The position numbers and the translations under genes were made by a program. From the NCBI RefSeq assembly GCF_024171695.1, contig NZ_JAMTCF010000004.1:466511-530510 (forward strand): a stretch of DNA of 64,000 bases, written 5' to 3'. The notes beneath the pieces are model-generated. The model was not told the DNA's origin, ran no database searches, and saw only the letters and a program-made list of their open reading frames with translations. Positions 9,979-18,533 of this stretch are shown here, in pieces; position 1 is the stretch's first letter; the number at the start of each line of letters is the position of its first letter. Source of the DNA: Actinosynnema pretiosum. Lineage in GTDB: Bacteria; Actinomycetota; Actinomycetes; Mycobacteriales; Pseudonocardiaceae.

Positions 9979-10672
9979 GGTCCAGGACATCAACGTCCAC
10001 TACGGCAAGATCGCGGCGCTCAAGGGCATCACCCTCGACGTCAACGAGGGTGAGATCGTCTCGCTGATCGGCGCCAACGGCGCGGGCAAGACGACCACGC
10101 TCAAGACGATCTCCGGACTGCGCCCGCTGACCAGCGGCAAGGTGCTGTTCGAGGGCGAGGACATCTCCAAGATGCAGGGCCACCGCAGGGTGCGCCTCGG
10201 CATCGGCCAGTCGCCCGAGGGCCGGGGCGTGTTCCCCGGCATGACGGTGCAGGAGAACCTCCTGATGGGCGCCTACACCAGGAAGGGCGAGTTCTCCGCC
10301 GACCTGGAGAAGGTGTACGGCCGGTTCCCCCGGCTCGCCGAGCGCAAGACCCAGTTCGCGGGCACGATGTCCGGCGGCGAGCAGCAGATGATCGCCATCG
10401 GCCGCGCGCTGATGACGAACCCCAGGGTGCTGCTGCTGGACGAGCCGTCCATGGGTCTGGCGCCGATGCTGATCGCGGAGATCTTCAAGATCATCCAGGA
10501 GATCAACGCCGACGGCACGACCGTGCTGCTGGTCGAGCAGAACGCCCAGCAGGCGCTGAAGATCTCGCACCGCGCCTACGTGCTGGAGACCGGGCGCGTG
10601 GTGAAGAGCGCGCCGGGCAAGGACCTGCTCGACGACCCGCAGGTCCGCGCCGCCTACCTCGGCGGTCACTGA
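9968..10672 (+). CDS. livF: Branched-chain amino acid ABC ATPase LivF
   Basis: 234 residues, the normal size for LivF. Walker A GANGAGKTTT is near residue 34, the Q-loop in GIGQSPEGR, the signature MSGGEQQMIAIGRALM, Walker B LLLLDEPSMGL and a switch residue in VEQNAQ. It is the second ATPase of the transporter and the last gene of the operon. A bidirectional terminator follows. Confidence 0.93.
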   Translation: MLLEVQDINVHYGKIAALKGITLDVNEGEIVSLIGANGAGKTTTLKTISGLRPLTSGKVLFEGEDISKMQGHRRVRLGIGQSPEGRGVFPGMTVQENLLMGAYTRKGEFSADLEKVYGRFPRLAERKTQFAGTMSGGEQQMIAIGRALMTNPRVLLLDEPSMGLAPMLIAEIFKIIQEINADGTTVLLVEQNAQQALKISHRAYVLETGRVVKSAPGKDLLDDPQVRAAYLGGH

Positions 10673-10691
10673 GACCAGCTTAGGTCCGGAC

Positions 10692-10733
10692 GAGGGCCCG
10701 ACCACCCGCTGGGCGCGCGGTGGTCGGGCCCTC
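10692..10733. terminator. Bidirectional terminator, livF versus lipoprotein gene
   Basis: Perfect 15-bp stem GAGGGCCCGACCACC/GGTGGTCGGGCCCTC, loop 12 nt, between convergent genes. Confidence 0.85.
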
Positions 10734-10746
10734 GGCCTTCGCCGGG

Positions 10747-11268
10747 TCACCCGAACCGGATCTCGGTGCCCTCCAGATCCTGCAGATCGGTGAGCGTGGG
10801 CCCGCCGAACGCGCGCAGCGCCACCGGCCGCGCGTCCTGCGGCAGGTCGAAGTACGCGTCGTACTCCAGCCGCACGCCCGCGCCGAGGTCGACCCGCTCC
10901 GGTTGCCGCTTGATCGTCATGGCCTGGGCGTCCTGCGGGTGCTCGCCGCCGCGCTCGTCCACCAGCGCGTGCCTGCGCGCGTCGAACAGGACGCTGCTGC
11001 GGCCGGTGTTCACCACGATCATCCGCACCCGCGCGAACCTGCCTTTCGCCCGCCACTCCGCGTGGCTGCCGATGACCACGTCAAGCCCGGTCGTCAGCCC
11101 CAGCAGGGTGAAAGCGGTGTCACCGTCCGAGGTGGTCGGCACGTCCAGCACCACCTCGTCCGGTCGCGGCGCCTCCACCGGGACCCGGTAGGCGGGCGGC
11201 GGCGGTTCCGGCGCGCTCGCCGCGCACCCCGCCAGCAGCGCGACCAACAGCGGCAGCGCGGCCCGCAC
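10747..11268 (-). CDS. Lipoprotein with DUF4352/telomeric-repeat-factor-like fold
   Basis: 173 residues from GTG 11268. Lipobox LLAGC with Cys at about residue 15 makes it an exported lipoprotein. The mature part is beta-rich (GRFARVRMIVVNTGRSSVLFDARRHALVDERG, then VRLEYDAYFDLPQ), the pattern of DUF4352 immunoglobulin-like lipoproteins that sit on the outer face of the membrane. Function is unknown. It starts 4 bp after the thioesterase stop, so the two are co-transcribed. Confidence 0.8.
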   Translation of the reverse strand: MRAALPLLVALLAGCAASAPEPPPPAYRVPVEAPRPDEVVLDVPTTSDGDTAFTLLGLTTGLDVVIGSHAEWRAKGRFARVRMIVVNTGRSSVLFDARRHALVDERGGEHPQDAQAMTIKRQPERVDLGAGVRLEYDAYFDLPQDARPVALRAFGGPTLTDLQDLEGTEIRFG

Positions 11269-11272
11269 GGGG

Positions 11273-11683
11273 TCAGAGCGCCTTGAGGAAGCAGGTCAGC
11301 CGCGCCGTGCACAGCCGCTTGCCGTCCTCGTCGCTGATCACGATCTCGTAGGTCGCCGTGCTGCGCCCCCGGTGCACCGGCTTGCACACGCCCGTCACCA
11401 GGCCCTCGCGCGCGGACCGGTGGTGCGTGCAGGACAGCTCCAGCCCGACCGCCACCCGGTCGGGGGCCGCGTGGGTCGCCGCGGCGATCGAGCCCAGCGT
11501 CTCCGCGAGCACCGCGTTCGCGCCGCCGTGCAGCAGCCCGTACGGCTGGCGGTTGCCCTTGACCGGCATCGTGCCGACCATCTCGTCCGCGTCCCACCGG
11601 GTGATCTCGATGCCCATCCGGGTCATGAGCTGCTCGTCGGCGAACGCCTGGTTCAGGCCGGGGAGCTGGTCGGGGGTCGTCAT
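11273..11683 (-). CDS. PaaI-type hotdog-fold thioesterase
   Basis: 136 residues from ATG 11683. The hotdog motif YGLLHGGANAVLAETLGSIA carries the HGG active-site turn and catalytic acid of acyl-CoA thioesterase families such as PaaI/YbdB/EntH. These hydrolyse aryl- or acyl-CoA, often in aromatic degradation or menaquinone pathways; the substrate is not evident here. An in-frame GTG at 11698 is possible but has no extra support. It is divergent from polA with overlapping -10 boxes, and the lipoprotein gene is downstream in the same unit. Confidence 0.85.
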   Translation of the reverse strand: MTTPDQLPGLNQAFADEQLMTRMGIEITRWDADEMVGTMPVKGNRQPYGLLHGGANAVLAETLGSIAAATHAAPDRVAVGLELSCTHHRSAREGLVTGVCKPVHRGRSTATYEIVISDEDGKRLCTARLTCFLKAL

Positions 11684-11722
11684 GTCGGGCGGCTCCACTC
11701 GGTTCGGCGCTGTCGGACCCTC

Positions 11723-11732
11723 ACCCTAGACT
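11723..11732. promoter_or_regulatory. Overlapping divergent -10 boxes (polA and thioesterase)
   Basis: Plus strand TAGACT at 11727-11732 lies 7 nt before the polA GTG. Minus strand TAGGGT covers 11728-11723 and would serve the thioesterase with a ~30-nt leader. The two boxes share two bases, so only one polymerase could occupy the site at a time. Confidence 0.55.
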
Positions 11733-11739
11733 CGCCCGC

Positions 11740-14406
11740 GTGAGCACCTCAGAAGCCTCCCGCCTGCTCCTGGTCGACGGTCACTCCATGGCCTACCGGG
11801 CGTTCTTCGCGCTGCCAGCGGAGAACTTCCAGACCGCCACCGGCCAGACGACCAACGCGGTCTACGGCTTCACGTCCATGCTCATCAACCTGCTGCGCGA
11901 CGAGAAGCCGACGCACATCGCCGTCGCGTTCGACGTCTCCCGCCGCACCTTCCGCACCGAGGCGTACCCCGAGTACAAGGCTGGCCGCAGCGAGACCCCG
12001 GACGAGTTCCGCAGCCAGGTCAGCCTCATCCAGGACGTGCTGCGCGCCCTCGCGATCCCGTTCCTGTCCAAGGAGAACTTCGAGGCCGACGACCTCATCG
12101 CCACCCTCGCCACCCAGGCCACGGCGCTCGGTCAGAAGGTCCTCATCTGCACCGGCGACCGGGACGCCCTGCAGCTGGTCAACGACGACATCACCGTGCT
12201 GTACCCGGTGAAGGGCGTGTCCGAGCTGGCCAGGTACACGCCGGAGCTGGTGCTGGAGAAGCAGGGCGTGCCGCCGTCGCTGTACGCCGACTACGCGGCG
12301 ATCCGGGGCGACTCCTCGGACAACCTGCCCAACACGCCCGGCGTCGGGCCGAAGACGATCGTGAAGCTGCTCGGCCAGTTCGGCGACCTGAGCGGGCTGG
12401 TCGAGGGGGTCGACCAGGTCAAGGGCAAGGTCGGCGAGTCGCTGCGCGCGAACCTGGCCAACATCCTGCTGAACCGGCAGCTCACCGAGCTGGTGCGGGA
12501 CGTCGAGCTGCCGCTCGGGCCCGAGGACCTGGTCGCGCGCACGTGGGACCGGGACGCGGTGCACCAGCTGTTCGACCAGCTGGAGTTCCGGGTGCTGCGG
12601 GACCGGCTGTTCGCGACGCTGTCGACCGCCGAGCCCGAGGCCGAGGAGGGCTTCGAGGTCAGCGGCGGCGAGATCGCCGAGGGCGGGCTGGGCGCGTGGC
12701 TGCTGGCGCGCGCGGGCGTGCGCGTCGGCGTGGCCGCGCGCGAGTCCGACGGCGAGATCGAGGGGCTGGCGTTCGCCGCGGGCGGCGAGGGCGGGTACGT
12801 GCGGCTGGCCGCGCTGAACCCCGACGACGAGACCGCGCTCGCCGACTGGCTGGCGTCCGACGCGCCCAAGGCCGTGCACGACGCCAAGCCGCTGCTGCAC
12901 CGGCTCCGCGCGCGCGGGCTGCGGCTCGGCGGGCTGACCAGCGACACCGCGCTCGCCGCGTACCTGGTGCGGCCCGGCCAGCGCTCGTTCTCGCTCGACG
13001 ACCTGGTGCTGCGGCACCTGCAGCGCGAGCTGCGCGCCGAGGAGCCGGGCGGTGGGCAGCTGTCGCTGCTCGACGAGGAGGAGGACGAGAGCGGCAAGGC
13101 GGCCACGGCGGCCATCGTGCGCGCGTCCGCCGTCGCCGAGCTGGCCGACGTGCTCGACACCGAGCTGCACCGCACCGGCCAGGAGGGGCTGCTGGCCGAC
13201 CTCGAGCTGCCGCTGCTGTCGCTGCTCGCCGAGATCGAGGGCATCGGCATCGCCGTCGACGACGAGCACCTGACCGGGTTGGAGGCGCACTTCGCGGCGG
13301 GCGTGAAGCAGGCCGCGCAGGACGCGTACTCGGTCATCGGCAAGGAGATCAACCTCGGGTCGCCCAAGCAGCTCCAGGTGGTGCTGTTCGACGAGCTGGG
13401 GATGCCGAAGACGAAGAAGACCAAGACCGGGTACACCACCGACGCGGACGCGCTGCAGAGCCTGTTCGAGACCACCCAGCACCCGTTCCTCCAGCACCTG
13501 CTCGCGCACCGGGACGTGACCAGGCTCAAGACGACGGTCGACGGACTGCTCAAGGCGGTCGCCGACGACGGGCGCATCCACACCACGTTCCACCAGACCA
13601 TCGCGGCCACCGGGCGGCTGTCGTCCACCGACCCGAACCTGCAGAACATCCCGATCCGCACGGACGAGGGCAGGCGCATCCGCGAGGGGTTCGTGGTCGG
13701 GCCGGGGTACGCGGAGCTGATGACCGCGGACTACAGCCAGATCGAGATGCGGATCATGGCGCACCTGTCCGGCGACGAGGGCCTGATCGAGGCCTTCCGC
13801 AGCGGCGAGGACCTGCACACGTTCGTGGCGTCCAAGGCGTTCGCGGTGCCGACCGGCGAGGTGACGGCCGAGCAGCGGCGGCGGGTCAAGGCGATGTCGT
13901 ACGGGTTGGCGTACGGGCTGTCCGAGTACGGGCTGGCGCAGCAGCTGCGCATCCCGGCCGCCGAGGCCAGGGAGCAGATGGAGGCGTACTTCTCGCGGTT
14001 CGGCGGGGTGCGCGAGTACCTCCAGTCCATCGTGGAGGTGGCTCGGAAGAACGGGTACACCGAGACCATCCTGGGTCGGCGGCGGTACCTGCCCGACCTG
14101 AACAGCGACAACCGGCAGCGGCGCGAGATGGCCGAGCGGATGGCGCTCAACGCGCCGATCCAGGGGTCGGCGGCGGACATCATCAAGGTGGCGATGCTCG
14201 GGGTGTTCAAGGCCCTGGAGGCCTCGGACCTGAGGTCGCGGATGCTGCTCCAGGTGCACGACGAACTCGTGCTGGAGGTCGCGGACGGCGAGCGCGCGGC
14301 GGTGGAGTCGCTGGTGCGCGAGCACATGGGCAACGCGTTCCAGCTCTCGGTGCCGCTGGAGGTCTCGGTGGGCGTCGGGCGCTCGTGGGACGAGGCCGCG
14401 CACTGA
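11740..14406 (+). CDS. polA: DNA polymerase I
   Basis: 888 residues. The N-terminal 5'-3' exonuclease domain (LLVDGHSMAYRAFFALP, EADDLIATLA, TGDRDALQLV, IRGDSSDNLPNTPGVGPKT) is complete. The central 3'-5' exonuclease-like region (about 310-500) lacks the DxE metal motif, as in mycobacterial and other actinobacterial PolA, so proofreading is probably absent. The polymerase domain has motif A DYSQIEMRIMAH (Asp near residue 664), the O-helix RRRVKAMSYGLAYG and motif C QVHDELVLE (near 840). It acts in nick translation and repair. It is leaderless from GTG 11740. An 884-residue antisense open frame is a coding shadow. Confidence 0.96.
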   Translation: MSTSEASRLLLVDGHSMAYRAFFALPAENFQTATGQTTNAVYGFTSMLINLLRDEKPTHIAVAFDVSRRTFRTEAYPEYKAGRSETPDEFRSQVSLIQDVLRALAIPFLSKENFEADDLIATLATQATALGQKVLICTGDRDALQLVNDDITVLYPVKGVSELARYTPELVLEKQGVPPSLYADYAAIRGDSSDNLPNTPGVGPKTIVKLLGQFGDLSGLVEGVDQVKGKVGESLRANLANILLNRQLTELVRDVELPLGPEDLVARTWDRDAVHQLFDQLEFRVLRDRLFATLSTAEPEAEEGFEVSGGEIAEGGLGAWLLARAGVRVGVAARESDGEIEGLAFAAGGEGGYVRLAALNPDDETALADWLASDAPKAVHDAKPLLHRLRARGLRLGGLTSDTALAAYLVRPGQRSFSLDDLVLRHLQRELRAEEPGGGQLSLLDEEEDESGKAATAAIVRASAVAELADVLDTELHRTGQEGLLADLELPLLSLLAEIEGIGIAVDDEHLTGLEAHFAAGVKQAAQDAYSVIGKEINLGSPKQLQVVLFDELGMPKTKKTKTGYTTDADALQSLFETTQHPFLQHLLAHRDVTRLKTTVDGLLKAVADDGRIHTTFHQTIAATGRLSSTDPNLQNIPIRTDEGRRIREGFVVGPGYAELMTADYSQIEMRIMAHLSGDEGLIEAFRSGEDLHTFVASKAFAVPTGEVTAEQRRRVKAMSYGLAYGLSEYGLAQQLRIPAAEAREQMEAYFSRFGGVREYLQSIVEVARKNGYTETILGRRRYLPDLNSDNRQRREMAERMALNAPIQGSAADIIKVAMLGVFKALEASDLRSRMLLQVHDELVLEVADGERAAVESLVREHMGNAFQLSVPLEVSVGVGRSWDEAAH

Positions 14407-14425
14407 CGGCGCGCGGGTGAGGTTT

Positions 14426-14457
14426 CCCGGCGGCGGGCGCGTGGCGCCGCCGCCGGG
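14426..14457 (+). terminator. Putative polA terminator
   Basis: 10-bp stem CCCGGCGGCG/CGCCGCCGGG with a 12-nt loop, 20 nt after the stop; no T-run. Confidence 0.55.
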
Positions 14458-15412
14458 TGGTGGGGCGGGGTTCGTCGTGGGTGCCGCGCTGCGGGACGGG
14501 CGCGGTGGTCGAGCGTGCCCGTGTGGCGGCGGGGTTGAGCGCGGTCAGCGCGTCGCTGGCAGGCGCGGTGGTCGAGCGCGCCCGCGCGGCGGTCGGGACG
14601 GCGTGCCTGTCGGGTCGTCGGCAGGCGCGGTGGTCGAGCGCGTCCGCGTGGCGGCTGGGATGGCGTGCTGACCGGGGCGTGCGGGGCGGCTGGGCGGTCG
14701 TGTGCCGCAGGGCGGCTTGATGGTCGCGTGACGCGGAACGGCGTCCGGGCGGGGTGTCGCGGGGCGGTGTGCCCGGCGGCTGGGAATCGGGGCCGGTGAC
14801 CCGAACGGCCGCCCGCGTGGTCGCGCAGCGTCGCGGGGGAGTGCTGAACCGGGTGCCGAGCGGCGACCCTGGTGGCTCCGCCCTGCCCTCCTGCCGCCCG
14901 ACTGGCTGGCGGACGCGCGGGTGACGTGGTCCGGGCGCCGAGCTGCCCGGAGCTGGGGTGTCCGACCGCGAGTGCCTGACCGCGAGTGCCTGACCGCGAG
15001 TGCCTGACCGCGAGTGCCTGGCTGCGAGTGCCCGACCGCGAGTGCCCGACCGCGAGTGCTCGGCTGCGAGTGCCTGGCATCGGGCTGCCCTGCGTCCAGC
15101 TGCCCGGTGTCAGGTGGGTCATGGCTCGGTGACCAGCCACCTGATGCCAGGTTCCTGCTACCCGGCTCCTGGCAGTTGGCGCCCGTTGGCAGGCGCTCGA
15201 TGGTCGGTGCCTGCTGCTGTCGGTGTTCGGGACCCGGTGTCGGAGTGCTCGGCGTGCTTGGTCTTCGGCGGGGCGCGCGGGGTATCAGGTGGTGCTCGGT
15301 GGTCGTGCCGGGTGCTGTTCGGCGGGGTTGATCAACGTGGGCGGCGGTTCAGCGCTGCGGGAAAGCCGCACGTTGGGCCTGGTCACCCGCGCGGGTTCGC
15401 CGCTACCGTGCT
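14458..15412. repeat. Intergenic minisatellite region after polA
   Basis: No gene is supported. Three copies of GCGCGGTGGTCGAGCG (14500, 14563, 14625) mark a 62-63 bp tandem repeat. Positions 14963-15074 hold eight contiguous 14-bp units of the form TGACCGCGAGTGCC, with a TGGCTGCGAGTGCC variant in units 5 and 8. Longer open frames here are products of the repeats. Confidence 0.85.
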
Positions 15413-15426
15413 GGAAAGCGCTTTCC
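15413..15426. promoter_or_regulatory. LacI/CcpA-type operator
   Basis: Perfect palindrome GGAAAGCGCTTTCC, flanked by T and CCCA so that TGGAAAGCGCTTTCCC closely matches the operator class of LacI-family sugar regulators. It lies 171 nt before the oxidoreductase start, in its likely promoter. No LacI gene is in the window. Confidence 0.7.
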
Positions 15427-15597
15427 CCAATGCTGGGCCGGTTGGAGCAGCCTCGCTGGTGCTGGTGCTGGTGCTGGTGCGCGGGGGTCGGTGGTGTGCG
15501 AGGTCAGCGGCGTGTTGGGCCGGTGGCGCGTGTGATCGGCGGCGTGTGGGGTCTGTGCTGCGCGGGGTCCGTGGTGCGTGTGCGGGAGGGGTGGCTG

Positions 15598-16851
15598 ATG
15601 CGGCGGTACGCGGTGGTCGGGACCGGGGCTCGGGCTCGGGTGCACGTCGCGGCCGTCGAGCGGTACGGGCGGCTCGTCGGGCTCGCCGATCCGAACTCCG
15701 CGCGGATCGCCGCGCACAACCGGTTGCTCGCCGCGCCCGTTCCCGCGTACCGGGCCGACGACTTCACCACCATGCTCGCCGAGCAGTCGGCCGACGTCGC
15801 CGTGGTCACCACCGTCGACCGGTACCACGCGCACTACGTCGTGGCCGCGCTCGAAGCGGGGTGCGACGTGATCACCGAGAAGCCCATGACCACCGATCCC
15901 GAGGGCGCCGCGGCGGTCGCGGAGGCGGTGGCGCGGACCGGGCGGCGGGTCGACGTCGCGTTCAACTACCGGTACCACCCGGTGCACGAGCGGGTCGCCG
16001 AGCTGCTCGCGGGCGGGGTGGTCGGGCGGGTCGGGTCGGTGCACTTCGAGTGGTTCCTGGACGTGCGGCACGGGGCCGACTACTTCCGGCGCTGGCACCG
16101 CGACAAGTCCTCCTCCGGAGGGCTGCTCGTGCACAAGTCCACCCACCACTTCGACCTGGTCAACTGGTGGCTCGGCGCCACGCCGGTCACCGCGTACGCC
16201 CAGGGCGCGCTGTTCTTCTACGGCGAGGACAGCGGCAGGCGGCACGGGCGGCACCGCGACTACGCGCGCGTGCACGGCTCGCCCGAGGCCGAAGGCGACC
16301 CGTTCGCGCTGCGCCTGACCGAGGACGACCGGCTGCGCGAGCTGTACCTGGACGCCGAGGCCGAGGACGGCTACCGGCGCGATCAGAACCCGTTCGCCCC
16401 CGGAGTCACCATCGAGGACGACCTGGCCGTCCTGGTCCGGTACGACACCGGGGCGAGCATGACCTACCACCTGACCGCGTACTCGCCGAAGGAGGGCTAC
16501 CGGGTGGTGCTCAACGGCGACGCGGGCAGGCTGGAGCTGGAGGTGGTCGAGAGCTCCTGGGTGAGCGGCCAGCACGCGGCGGGCGAACCGGGCTGGGTGC
16601 GGCTGACCGCGCAGCCGCTGTTCGGCCGGGCGATCGAGGTGCCGACCGAGCACGGCGGCGGCCACCACCTGGCCGACGAGCGGATGACCGCCCAGCTCTA
16701 CGGCCCCCCGACCCCGGACCCGCTCGGCCGCCGCGCCGACCACGCCGACGGGATCCGCTCGCTGCTCACCGGGTTCGCCGCGAACCGCAGCCTGGAGACC
16801 GGCCAACCGGTCGCGGTCGCCGACCTGCTCCGACCCCGGACCGCCACGTGA
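15598..16851 (+). CDS. Gfo/Idh/MocA family oxidoreductase
   Basis: 417 residues from ATG 15598, with GGGAGGGG 7 nt upstream. The N-terminal Rossmann domain has YAVVGTGARARVHVAAVE as NAD(P) loop and the family motif ITEKPMTTD (EKP Lys). The C-terminal domain has HKSTHHFDLVNWWLG with the catalytic-type H-x3-D pair. Members oxidise sugars, inositols or related hydroxyl compounds with NAD(P). The upstream LacI-type operator supports a carbohydrate-related role. An insertion around residues 215-285 (charged, Glu/Asp-rich) is typical of a subset with larger substrates. The last codons run into a 25-bp tandem repeat. A four-copy CTGGTG run (15458-15481) lies in the leader. Confidence 0.88.
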   Translation: MRRYAVVGTGARARVHVAAVERYGRLVGLADPNSARIAAHNRLLAAPVPAYRADDFTTMLAEQSADVAVVTTVDRYHAHYVVAALEAGCDVITEKPMTTDPEGAAAVAEAVARTGRRVDVAFNYRYHPVHERVAELLAGGVVGRVGSVHFEWFLDVRHGADYFRRWHRDKSSSGGLLVHKSTHHFDLVNWWLGATPVTAYAQGALFFYGEDSGRRHGRHRDYARVHGSPEAEGDPFALRLTEDDRLRELYLDAEAEDGYRRDQNPFAPGVTIEDDLAVLVRYDTGASMTYHLTAYSPKEGYRVVLNGDAGRLELEVVESSWVSGQHAAGEPGWVRLTAQPLFGRAIEVPTEHGGGHHLADERMTAQLYGPPTPDPLGRRADHADGIRSLLTGFAANRSLETGQPVAVADLLRPRTAT

Positions 16852-16994
16852 CCGGCAGCCCTGAACCCTCACGTGACCGGTAACCCTGGATCGCCGCGCG
16901 ACCGGCAGCGCTGGACCGCTGCGCGACCGGTAGTCCCGGACCGCTGCGCGACCGGTAGTCCTGGACCGCCGCGCGACCGGTAGTCCCGGACAGC
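16845..16994. repeat. Six-copy 25-bp tandem repeat at the 3' end of the oxidoreductase gene
   Basis: Six exact-length 25-bp units of the form TGCGCGACCGGTAGTCCCGGACCGC at 16845, 16870, 16895, 16920, 16945 and 16970. The first overlaps the stop codon. The last coding bases (about 16820-16844) resemble the unit, suggesting that the array grew out of the gene's own 3' end. Three GGCGCTTCC/GGCGCTCTCC elements follow to about 17045. The rest of 16995-17277 shows no gene. Confidence 0.9.
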
Positions 16995-17265
16995 GTTCTC
17001 CGGCTGGCGCTTCCCGAAATGGCGCTCTCCGAACGGCGCTTCCCCGGAGTCCGTCGCGCTTCACCGCCCCCGCCGACCTGATCCCCGCATCCCCCTGCCT
17101 CCGCCCACCCGTCGCCCCACTCGCCCCGGTCGCGTCACCCGTCGACCTGCCCGTCCCGCTCAACCCCATCACCCCCGATTCCCCGTCCCCAGGAAACCCT
17201 TGCCCCCAACGGGTGTCGTGCGAACCGCCCCGTTCCGCCTCCCCGTTCCGCGCCCTTCCCGGAGG

Positions 17266-17271
17266 TAGCCT
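17266..17271 (+). promoter_or_regulatory. -10 box of leaderless promoter (unknown ORF)
   Basis: TAGCCT, 6 nt before GTG 17278. It supports this start. Confidence 0.45.
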
Positions 17272-17277
17272 GCGCGG

Positions 17278-17859
17278 GTGTCGCTGCTGGGACCCTCGGA
17301 CGAGTCGCCGCTGACCCCGCGTCGCGCGCCGGTCGCAGGCGCTCCCGGCTCCGGGCGCACCACCCCGTCCGACCGGATCGACGAGTCGGCCGCCCTCCCG
17401 CGCCCCGTGCCGGGCTGTCGCTCCGGATGTCCCGGCCTGCGCTCCCGGAGCACCCCCGCGGCCGCCCGCCGCGCGCTGCCCGCCCGCCCCGGCCCGGTCG
17501 TCGAGCGGCAGTACCGCGCCGCCCGACCGGTCCGCACCGCCCGCGTCGACCTGCCCCTCCGGTCCGCCCGCCCGCGTGCCACGTCCGCGCGCGGGCCCGC
17601 CCACCCCAAGGCGCGCGGCGGGATCCGGTGCAGCGGAGACGCGAAACCACCCCTTTACACGGTGTTCACGGATTGGGAACACGTGGTTCTCTGGACGTGG
17701 AAGTCGCACGGCCGCACCCGCCACCACGTCGACGTCCTCCGCGCCAGCGGCGAACCGGCCCCGGTGGCGGTGCGGTCGCGCGGTCAGCGCGAGGTCGACG
17801 GGTGGCGCTCGGGGCCACCGCGGCCCGCGGCGGGGCGCGGGGAGGAGTCGGTTCGGTGA
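17278..17859 (+). CDS. Unknown 193-aa protein, translationally coupled to next gene
   Basis: Not recognised. The first ~120 residues are Arg/Pro/Ala-rich and low in complexity. The C-terminal part is more protein-like (LYTVFTDWEHVVLWTWKSHG, then RHHVDVLRASGEP). Support for a real gene: a TAGCCT box 6 nt before the GTG, and a stop codon overlapping the next start (TGATG). A caveat is the inverted repeat GTGTTC-N9-GAACAC at 17662-17682 inside the frame. It could be an operator, in which case only a shorter product from GTG 17662 (65 aa) or none may exist. Confidence 0.5.
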   Translation: MSLLGPSDESPLTPRRAPVAGAPGSGRTTPSDRIDESAALPRPVPGCRSGCPGLRSRSTPAAARRALPARPGPVVERQYRAARPVRTARVDLPLRSARPRATSARGPAHPKARGGIRCSGDAKPPLYTVFTDWEHVVLWTWKSHGRTRHHVDVLRASGEPAPVAVRSRGQREVDGWRSGPPRPAAGRGEESVR

Positions 17860-18488
17860 TGGAGCGGGCGGTCGGCATCGGGAGCGCGCTGGTGCTGGGC
17901 GGGACCGGGATGCTCAAGGGGTGCTCGGACGAGCTGGTCGAGCAGGGTTGGCAGGTTGTGCTGCCGTCGCGGCGGGCGCGGCTGACACCGGGCCAGGCGG
18001 TGCGGGAGGCGGTGCGGCGGCGCGGGCACGTGCCGACGCCGCGCACCGCGGCGGTGGGCGCGGGCGCCGGGACGGGCGGGTCCGTCGTGCAGGTCGCGGC
18101 CGACTGGTCGCGCCCGCAGGAGCTCGCCGGCCTGGTGAACGACGCGCTGCTGCGACCGGCCGGGCTGCTGGTGGCGTGGGTGCACGACAGCTACCGGGTG
18201 CCGGTGCTGAACGCGGTCGCGCCCCTGCTGGACGCGGGCGCGCCGGTGGTGGAGGTGCACGACATCAGCGCGGTCAGCCCCACCGGGGGGCTGCCGGAGC
18301 CGGTGCTGCCCGGCCACCCGACGCAGCAGGTCGTGCTCGGGTTCGTGCGGCGGGACGGTCGGACCCGCTGGCTCAGCCACGAGCAGACCGCGAGCGGCGT
18401 GATGGAGGCGGTCCACCGGGCGCTCGCGGGCGACCCGCCCTCGGTGCGCCAGGTCGGCGAGGTCGACACCTGGGAAGTCCGGTACTAG
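17859..18488 (+). CDS. Small NAD(P)-binding Rossmann (short-chain dehydrogenase-like) protein
   Basis: 209 residues from ATG 17859, preceded by GGAGGAG. The N-terminal SALVLGGTGMLKGC is the glycine-rich dinucleotide loop and is followed by WQVVLPSRRARL. The full SDR catalytic YxxxK motif is not visible, and the chain is shorter than classical SDRs (~250 aa). It resembles the compact group of Rossmann proteins annotated as short-chain dehydrogenases without proven activity. It overlaps the preceding ORF and faces a TetR operon across a shared terminator. Confidence 0.75.
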   Translation: MERAVGIGSALVLGGTGMLKGCSDELVEQGWQVVLPSRRARLTPGQAVREAVRRRGHVPTPRTAAVGAGAGTGGSVVQVAADWSRPQELAGLVNDALLRPAGLLVAWVHDSYRVPVLNAVAPLLDAGAPVVEVHDISAVSPTGGLPEPVLPGHPTQQVVLGFVRRDGRTRWLSHEQTASGVMEAVHRALAGDPPSVRQVGEVDTWEVRY

Positions 18489-18495
18489 CGGGAGC

Positions 18496-18533
18496 GGTGG
18501 TGGGCCCCGTGACCGGTCGCGGGGCCCACCACC
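18496..18533. terminator. Bidirectional terminator
   Basis: Perfect 13-bp stem GGTGGTGGGCCCC/GGGGCCCACCACC, 12-nt loop, between convergent genes. Confidence 0.85.

Noticed and set aside
11749..14403. 884-codon open frame antisense to polA
   Set aside because: Coding shadow: in GC-rich genes, strong third-position bias keeps the opposite frame open. The translation is repetitive and has no family motifs, whereas polA is complete.
14963..15074. Regular 14-bp units as a CRISPR array
   Set aside because: Units are contiguous with no spacers and there are no cas genes. They are minisatellites; the same holds for the 20-, 25- and 18-bp arrays.
15403..17727. 774-codon minus-strand open frame
   Set aside because: Shadow of the Gfo/Idh/MocA gene extended through the 25-bp repeat; no start signal and Arg/Gly-rich nonsense sequence.
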